Positions 59,816 through 64,000 of a DNA stretch of 64,000 bases are shown piece by piece (the first letter of the stretch is position 1; the number at the start of each line of letters is the position of its first letter). This DNA is from JANWXR01 sp964608265 (GTDB lineage Bacteria; Chloroflexota; Anaerolineae; Anaerolineales; UBA6663), in contig CAZSNP010000015.1 of NCBI GenBank assembly GCA_964608265.1, positions 14,841-78,840 of the forward strand, read 5' to 3'. The notes beneath the pieces are model-generated. The model did not search any database. It saw nothing but the letters and a program-made list of their open reading frames with translations, and had not been told where the DNA came from. The position numbers and the translations under genes were made by a program.

Positions 59816-60778
59816 TCACAACTCCACCGCTGTGCCCAGCCCGCGCGCCTCGGCCTCGGCCAGCACGGCGGCGGCGGCGGCGGCATCCTGCACCGCCAGC
59901 CCGACCGATTTGAAGACGGTGATGTCGTCGGGCGAGGCCCGGCCCGGCTGCGTGCCGTTGACGATCTCGCCGAGTTCGGCGTGCGGGGTGACGCCGGCGA
60001 GCAAAAGATCACCGGCCTCCGCGCCGGCGGCCTCGCGTGAATCCACCACCAGGCGTGTCGCGCGGTGCATGGTCACTTCATCCAACTCGCGCGTCGCGGC
60101 CGAATGCGCGCCGACGGCGGTGATATGTGTGCCCGGCTGGAGGTCGTGGCCGTCGAACACTGGCGTATCGGAGGACGTGGCGGTGAGGATGATGTCGGCC
60201 TCGCGCACGGCTTTGCTGGCCGGCACATCGGGCACGACGATGGGCGGATGCGGCCATGCGGTGACCTCAGCGGCCAGCGCCTGGGCCGTTTCGGTCGAAC
60301 GGCTGACGATATGCACATGCGTGATGTCGCGCACCGCCATCACTGCCTGCAGTTGTGCCCGCGCCTGCACGCTCGCGCCGAAGAGCGCCACCGTGCGCGC
60401 GTCGTCGCGCGCCAGCAATTGCGCGGCCAGCCCGCCGCCCGCGCCGGTGCGGAGCGCAGTGAGCGAGGCGCCATCCATCAACGCCAGCGGCGCGCCGGTG
60501 CGCGGATCGAGTACGAGCACCGCGCCGAGCACGTTGGGCAAACCGTGCGCGGCGTTGCCGTTGTGCACCGAGACGACCTTCACGGCGAAAGCCCGGCTCT
60601 GTCTGAGAAAGGCGGGCATGAAGAGCGTCAGGCCATCGTCGGTGTGCAGGCGGGCGCGCAAGGGCATCACCGCCTGCCCGGCGGAGAATTGGCCGAAGGC
60701 GAGCCGCATGGCTTCGATGGCTTTGGGCATCGGCAGCGCGGCGCGCACGTCGCTGGCGGAGAGGATTCGCAATTGCAT
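59816..60778 (-). CDS. Ornithine cyclodeaminase / mu-crystallin family protein
   Basis: A 320-residue NAD(P)-dependent enzyme of the OCD/mu-crystallin/delta-pyrroline reductase family. MQLRILSASDVRAALPMPKA, then VKVVSVHNGNAAHGLPNVLG (substrate-binding Lys), LMDGASLTALRTGAGGGLAA and the Rossmann glycine motif VALFGASVQARAQLQAV are visible, with VGLAVQDAAAAAAVLAEAEA near the C-terminus. Substrate (ornithine, proline derivatives, alanine or ketimines) cannot be told. A CCGCAAAG-dialect palindrome precedes the start, and the repeats at 59633-59794 follow the stop. Confidence 0.9.
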   Translation of the reverse strand: MQLRILSASDVRAALPMPKAIEAMRLAFGQFSAGQAVMPLRARLHTDDGLTLFMPAFLRQSRAFAVKVVSVHNGNAAHGLPNVLGAVLVLDPRTGAPLALMDGASLTALRTGAGGGLAAQLLARDDARTVALFGASVQARAQLQAVMAVRDITHVHIVSRSTETAQALAAEVTAWPHPPIVVPDVPASKAVREADIILTATSSDTPVFDGHDLQPGTHITAVGAHSAATRELDEVTMHRATRLVVDSREAAGAEAGDLLLAGVTPHAELGEIVNGTQPGRASPDDITVFKSVGLAVQDAAAAAAVLAEAEARGLGTAVEL

Positions 60779-60788
60779 CTATAGTTCT

Positions 60789-60845
60789 CGCCGCAAAGAC
60801 GCAAAGAGCGCAGAGGCTTTCTCGGCGTCCGTGGCGGCTTGGCGG
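60789..60845. repeat. 'CGCCGCAAAGACGCAAAGAGCGC' dialect element
   Basis: Three degenerate GCAAAGA words are followed by an inverted, more diverged arm (CGTCCGTGGCGGCTTGGCGG). It sits just upstream of the cyclodeaminase-like start codon. Confidence 0.65.
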
Positions 60846-60879
60846 TTCATTTTTTCGGATGGATTGTAGCATGCGGGTC

Positions 60880-60907
60880 TTGAGGCTCACCCCGCGTCGC
60901 GTATAAT
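60880..60907 (+). promoter_or_regulatory. Sigma-70-like promoter of the 60932 gene
   Basis: TTGAGG (60880-60885), a 16-base spacer and TATAAT (60902-60907). The ATG at 60932 follows with a GAGG ribosome site at 60918-60921. Confidence 0.7.
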
Positions 60908-60931
60908 TGCCCGCGACGAGGAATAATCGGA

Positions 60932-61243
60932 ATGGCAAACCCAACCACTCCCGAGAAGATTACGATCATCGAAGGCCCGGCCCCCGCGTGGGAGGCCCCG
61001 AGCGAGGCCTGGGCGTTGTCGATCAACGAAGGCCCGTTGTTGCCGCGCGTGGCCTTCACTCGTTTGCGGACCTTCAACGGCCCGGCGCTGGTCGAGCGGT
61101 GTTGGAAGGCCTGGCACGAGGGGCGGCCCGTCTACCTCGAGTATCGCGCCGAGGACGGGTTGACGCAGGAAGCGCAGATCATCGCCGCGCGTTACGCCGA
61201 AGTGCAGGAGGGGCATGTGTTGTTGTTGCATGTCAAACTGTAA
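60932..61243 (+). CDS. Small conserved-looking hypothetical protein
   Basis: A 103-residue soluble protein I cannot assign. It begins MANPTTPEKITIIEGPAPAW and contains VAFTRLRTFNGPALVERCWK and VYLEYRAEDGLTQEAQIIAA, suggesting a small alpha/beta fold with one Cys. There is a good promoter (TTGAGG-16-TATAAT), a GAGG site, and a strong terminator 16 bases after the stop, so it is a well-defined single-gene transcript. Confidence 0.8.
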   Translation: MANPTTPEKITIIEGPAPAWEAPSEAWALSINEGPLLPRVAFTRLRTFNGPALVERCWKAWHEGRPVYLEYRAEDGLTQEAQIIAARYAEVQEGHVLLLHVKL

Positions 61244-61258
61244 CGGACAGAGACTTTG

Positions 61259-61286
61259 AAAGACCTGACTCCGTCAGGTCTTTTTT
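61259..61286 (+). terminator. Intrinsic terminator
   Basis: AAGACCTGAC-tcc-GTCAGGTCTT followed by TTTT, 16 bases after the stop of the small hypothetical gene. Confidence 0.95.
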
Positions 61287-61309
61287 GTTCGGCAGAGCCG
61301 TCATCCCCA

Positions 61310-61435
61310 ACCCTTCTCCCGCACGCCCAAAGCCGGCGCGCGAGAAGGGCCCTCCGGTATCACGGCGAGCCTCTGCTCTGAGTTCCCCCTCCCCGGCGAC
61401 GAAGGAGGAGCAGAGGGGCCAGGGGGTGAGGTCGT
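61310..61435. repeat. Two adjacent palindromes of the CCCTTCTCCC/CCTCTGCTC type
   Basis: CCCTTCTCCCGC...GCGCGAGAAGGG is followed by CCTCTGCTC...GAGCAGAGG with CCCCCTCCCC between and GGGGGTGAGG at the end. They fill the space before pepF; TACAAT at 61440-61445 is a possible pepF -10. Confidence 0.65.
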
Positions 61436-61480
61436 CGGTTACAATTCGGCCCACTGGCGCACAGCCGATTTCAATCTCCA

Positions 61481-63286
61481 ATGACCACCGAACCACTTCC
61501 CCATTGGGACCTCTCCAACGTTTACCCCGGCCTCGAGTCGCAAGCGTTTCAAAACGCGCTGGCCGAGCTCAGGACGCAGATCGAGGCGCTGACGAAATTC
61601 GCCGACGACCGGCGCCTCGCCGGCGGGGCAACGCCAAACGACGCGCCCGTCGGCGACACGATTGGCGGCTTTCTCGACCGCATGAACGCGGCGCTCAACC
61701 TGTACGCGACGGTGCGCGCGTATGTCTATTCGTTCGTCTCCACCGATTCGTTCAACGCCACCGCCAAACGGCTGTTGTCCGAAATCCAGATGCTGTCCGT
61801 GCCCATCGAGCAGGTGAGCGTGCGTTTTCAAAAATGGCTCGGCGCACACGGCGACGCGCTGCCCGCCGCGCTGGCGCAGAACGAGACCGCCCGCGCACAC
61901 GCGTTCTTCCTCCACGAAACGGTGGAGCAGAGCCGCTACCTGATGAGCGAGGCGGAAGAGGCGCTGGCCTCGGAACTGGAGTTGAGCGGCGCGACGGCGT
62001 GGAGCAAGTTGCAGGGCACGATCTGTTCGCAACTCACCGTGGACTTCGAGCGGAACGGCCAGGTCGAGAAGCTGCCCATGCCGGCGCTGATCAACCTGGG
62101 CACCGACCCGGATGAGGGCGTGCGCCGCCGCGCGTACGAGGCCGAGCGCGCGGCGTGGGAGTCGGTGAAGGAGCCGCTGGCCGCCTGCCTCAACGGCGTG
62201 AAGGGCGCGGTCATCACCCTCAACCAGCGCCGCGGTCGCGCCGATGCGCTGCACGGACCGCTCGACCAATCGCGCATTGACCGTGACACGCTCGAGGCCA
62301 TGCTCAGCGCGATGCGCGATTCGTTCCCGGCCTTCCGCCGCTACTGGCGACGCAAGGCGCAGCGCCTCGGCAAAGAGGTGTTGGCGTGGTGGGATGTGCA
62401 GGCCCCGGTCACCGAAACCGACCGGCGTTTGACCTGGCCCGAGGTGCAGACATTCATCGTGGAGAACTTCCGCGCCTTCAGCCCGGGCCTGGCGGATTTC
62501 GCGACGCGCGCGTTTCGTCACCGCTGGATTGACGCCGAGCAGCGGGCGGGCAAACGCGGCGGCGCGTTCTGCATCGGCGTGCCGGGCGTGCGCGAGAGCC
62601 GCATCCTCGTCAACTTCGATGGCTCGCTCGACCGGGCATTCACGGTCGCGCACGAACTCGGGCACGGCTTTCACGGCGAGTGCATGGACCGCGCGGGCAA
62701 GACCATGTTGCAACGCAACTCGCCGATGACGCTTAACGAGACCGCCTCGATTTTCTGCGAAACGCTCGTCACCGAGGCCGCGCTCAATCAGGCCGCCAGC
62801 GCCGACGAACGCCTCGCCATCCTCGAAACCAGTTTGCTCGGCTCGGCGCAGGTGGTGGTGGATATCTACTCGCGCTATCTGTTCGAGAAGGAGGTGTTCG
62901 AGCGCCGCGCGCGGGCCGAACTCTCCGCCGACGATTTCGGCGATATCATGCTGCGCGCGCAGGCCGAGACGTACGGCGACGCGCTGCACCCCAACTATCG
63001 TCACAAGTTCATGTGGACGTGGAAGCCGCACTACTATCGGAACGACCTGTCGTTTTACAACTACCCGTATACGTTCGGATTGTTGTTTGGGCTGGGGCTG
63101 TATGCGATCTATCGCCGGCGGGGCTTATCCTTCGTGCCCGACTACGAGGCGCTGCTCGCCGGCACCGGCGAAGCCTCCGCCGCCGACCTGGCCGCCCGCT
63201 TCGGCATCAACATCCGCGAAAAAGACTTCTGGGCCGAGAGCCTGCGGGTGATTGAAAGAGATATTGATCGGTACTGTGAACTGTGA
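61481..63286 (+). CDS. pepF: M3 family oligoendopeptidase (PepF-like)
   Basis: A 601-residue zinc metallopeptidase of family M3B that degrades cytoplasmic oligopeptides. The zinc site is TVAHELGHGFHGECMDRAG (HExxH) with a third ligand in MTLNETASIFCETLVTE. Before it is GAFCIGVPGVRESRILVNFD, and near the C-terminus WTWKPHYYRNDLSFYNYPYT, FGLLFGLGLYAIY, all typical of oligoendopeptidase F. No signal peptide. The ATG at 61481 gives MTTEPLPHWDLSNVYPGLES, a standard start. Confidence 0.93.
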   Translation: MTTEPLPHWDLSNVYPGLESQAFQNALAELRTQIEALTKFADDRRLAGGATPNDAPVGDTIGGFLDRMNAALNLYATVRAYVYSFVSTDSFNATAKRLLSEIQMLSVPIEQVSVRFQKWLGAHGDALPAALAQNETARAHAFFLHETVEQSRYLMSEAEEALASELELSGATAWSKLQGTICSQLTVDFERNGQVEKLPMPALINLGTDPDEGVRRRAYEAERAAWESVKEPLAACLNGVKGAVITLNQRRGRADALHGPLDQSRIDRDTLEAMLSAMRDSFPAFRRYWRRKAQRLGKEVLAWWDVQAPVTETDRRLTWPEVQTFIVENFRAFSPGLADFATRAFRHRWIDAEQRAGKRGGAFCIGVPGVRESRILVNFDGSLDRAFTVAHELGHGFHGECMDRAGKTMLQRNSPMTLNETASIFCETLVTEAALNQAASADERLAILETSLLGSAQVVVDIYSRYLFEKEVFERRARAELSADDFGDIMLRAQAETYGDALHPNYRHKFMWTWKPHYYRNDLSFYNYPYTFGLLFGLGLYAIYRRRGLSFVPDYEALLAGTGEASAADLAARFGINIREKDFWAESLRVIERDIDRYCEL

Positions 63287-63292
63287 GTGGCG

Positions 63293-63332
63293 GGTGGCAG
63301 GTGGCAAGTCGTAGGTCGTGCCACCTGCCACC
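63293..63332. repeat. Perfect hairpin 'GGTGGCAGGTGGCA...TGCCACCTGCCACC'
   Basis: 14-bp perfect arms with a 12-base loop between pepF and ung. The same GGCAGGTGGCA word is found in frame at 2111-2146. Confidence 0.85.
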
Positions 63333-63349
63333 TCAATCTGTTTCTCGAT

Positions 63350-64000
63350 ATGGAAACCTCCTGGCGCCCTGTGTTGTTGGCCGAAACCGAGAAGCCGTAT
63401 TGGAAGGAGCTGCGCGCGTTTGTCACGGACGAGCGCAGGCAGTTCAGGGTCTTCCCGCCCGCGACGGAGGAGTTCGCCGCGCTCCACCTGACGCCATACG
63501 AAAAGGTGAGCGTGTTGATCCTCGGGCAGGACCCGTATCACGACGATGGGCAGGCGCACGGGCTGTGCTTCTCGGTGCGGCGCGGTGTGGCCCAGCCGCC
63601 CTCGCTCGTCAACATCTTCAAGGAACTCAACGCCGACCTCGGCTGCCCCATCCCGAAGCACGGCAACCTCGAGCACTGGGCGCAGCAGGGCGTGCTATTG
63701 TTGAATGCGGTGCTCACCGTGCGCGCGCATCAGCCGACGTCGCACAAGGGGCGTGGCTGGGAGACGTTCACCGACGCGGTGATCAGGGCGGTGAACGCCA
63801 AGCCTGACCGGGTGGTGTTCGTGCTGTGGGGGGCGTACGCCCGCGCGAAGAAAACGCTCATTGACCGGGCGCGCCACGTTATCATCGAGTCGGCGCACCC
63901 GTCGCCGCTCTCGGCCAGCAACGGCTTCTTCGGCAGCCGGCCGTTCAGCAGGATCAACGCCGCGCTGCGCGAGGCCGGCAGGCCGGAGATTGATTGGCAG
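63350..64000 (+). CDS. ung: Uracil-DNA glycosylase family 1, 3' partial
   Basis: The frame from ATG 63350 is open to the right edge (217 codons). Ung removes uracil from DNA in base-excision repair. The catalytic motif is LILGQDPYHDDGQAHGLCFS near residue 60, followed by PPSLVNIFKELNADLGCPIP, WAQQGVLLLNAVLTVRAHQP and the minor-groove loop ESAHPSPLSASNGFFGSRPF. Family-1 enzymes are about 220-230 residues, so only a few C-terminal residues are missing. The start follows a perfect hairpin repeat and has no clear ribosome site. Confidence 0.96.
   Translation, partial: METSWRPVLLAETEKPYWKELRAFVTDERRQFRVFPPATEEFAALHLTPYEKVSVLILGQDPYHDDGQAHGLCFSVRRGVAQPPSLVNIFKELNADLGCPIPKHGNLEHWAQQGVLLLNAVLTVRAHQPTSHKGRGWETFTDAVIRAVNAKPDRVVFVLWGAYARAKKTLIDRARHVIIESAHPSPLSASNGFFGSRPFSRINAALREAGRPEIDWQ

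Overview
This 64 kb window is high-GC chromosomal DNA from a bacterium that looks like a member of the Chloroflexota (Anaerolineae- or Caldilineae-like). The case rests on gene content and style: two YYY/DUF2298 giant membrane proteins next to a TIGR03663-type glycosyltransferase, an ECF sigma factor with a DUF5667 partner, many secreted or lipoprotein genes with Thr/Pro-rich 'TPT' linkers, DUF3048, split gcvPA/gcvPB, and TATACT-like -10 boxes placed directly before ATG codons. It looks like a metagenome scaffold. Three runs of exactly 100 N are present, and two of them are bracketed by the same 55 bases on both sides, so those are joins of overlapping contigs and not real gaps. No rRNA, tRNA, CRISPR array, transposase or phage gene was found.

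Layout. Positions 1-10900 hold a cell-surface block: a YYY protein open at the left edge, a small GxxExxY nuclease-fold gene framed by repeat arms, an M14 carboxypeptidase, a second YYY protein and a TIGR03663 membrane glycosyltransferase. Positions 10980-14720 hold cmk, a plsC-like acyltransferase, dodecin, a DUF512 radical-SAM protein and a small hypothetical. Positions 14720-17460 hold a nested inverted repeat, a GC-rich hairpin-dense leader and glmS. Positions 17460-25870 hold secreted and housekeeping genes, including an exonuclease, alpha/beta hydrolases, VanZ, a NarL-type regulator, a phosphatase-like protein lacking its Cys, DUF429 and arfB. Positions 26057-33240 on the minus strand hold a CrtC/AttH-like protein, DUF3048, an ABC exporter pair and a beta-propeller lipoprotein. 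Positions 33399-37068 on the minus strand are a complete regulatory unit: promoter, tandem glycine riboswitch, intrinsic terminator, gcvH, gcvPA, gcvPB, terminator. gcvT is not here. Positions 37117-40795 hold the DUF5667 protein, the ECF sigma factor, a secreted protein and alr. Positions 40917-48311 hold an SLC13 permease, a DUF433/DUF5615 toxin-antitoxin pair, tgt, uppP, a periplasmic binding protein, two paralogous small surface proteins, an MBL hydrolase and a zinc-ribbon membrane protein. Positions 48356-64000 hold a glycosidase, an Asp-box protein, a FecR lipoprotein, glgX between two gene fragments, uvrA, an ornithine-cyclodeaminase-like protein, pepF and ung (cut by the right edge).

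The most unusual feature is a dense population of short palindromic elements. The clearest family is a 63-bp (21-codon) double hairpin found four times (1141, 15612 and a tandem pair at 26788). Every copy lies inside a coding region, in frame, in either orientation relative to the gene, including inside the essential enzyme GlmS, and stem bases show compensatory changes. It resembles in logic the Rickettsia palindromic elements. Around it are at least nine other repeat 'dialects', each made of degenerate short direct words followed by an inverted copy. They fill intergenic spaces, interrupt proteins in frame, and sometimes supply the stop codon or C-terminus of a gene.
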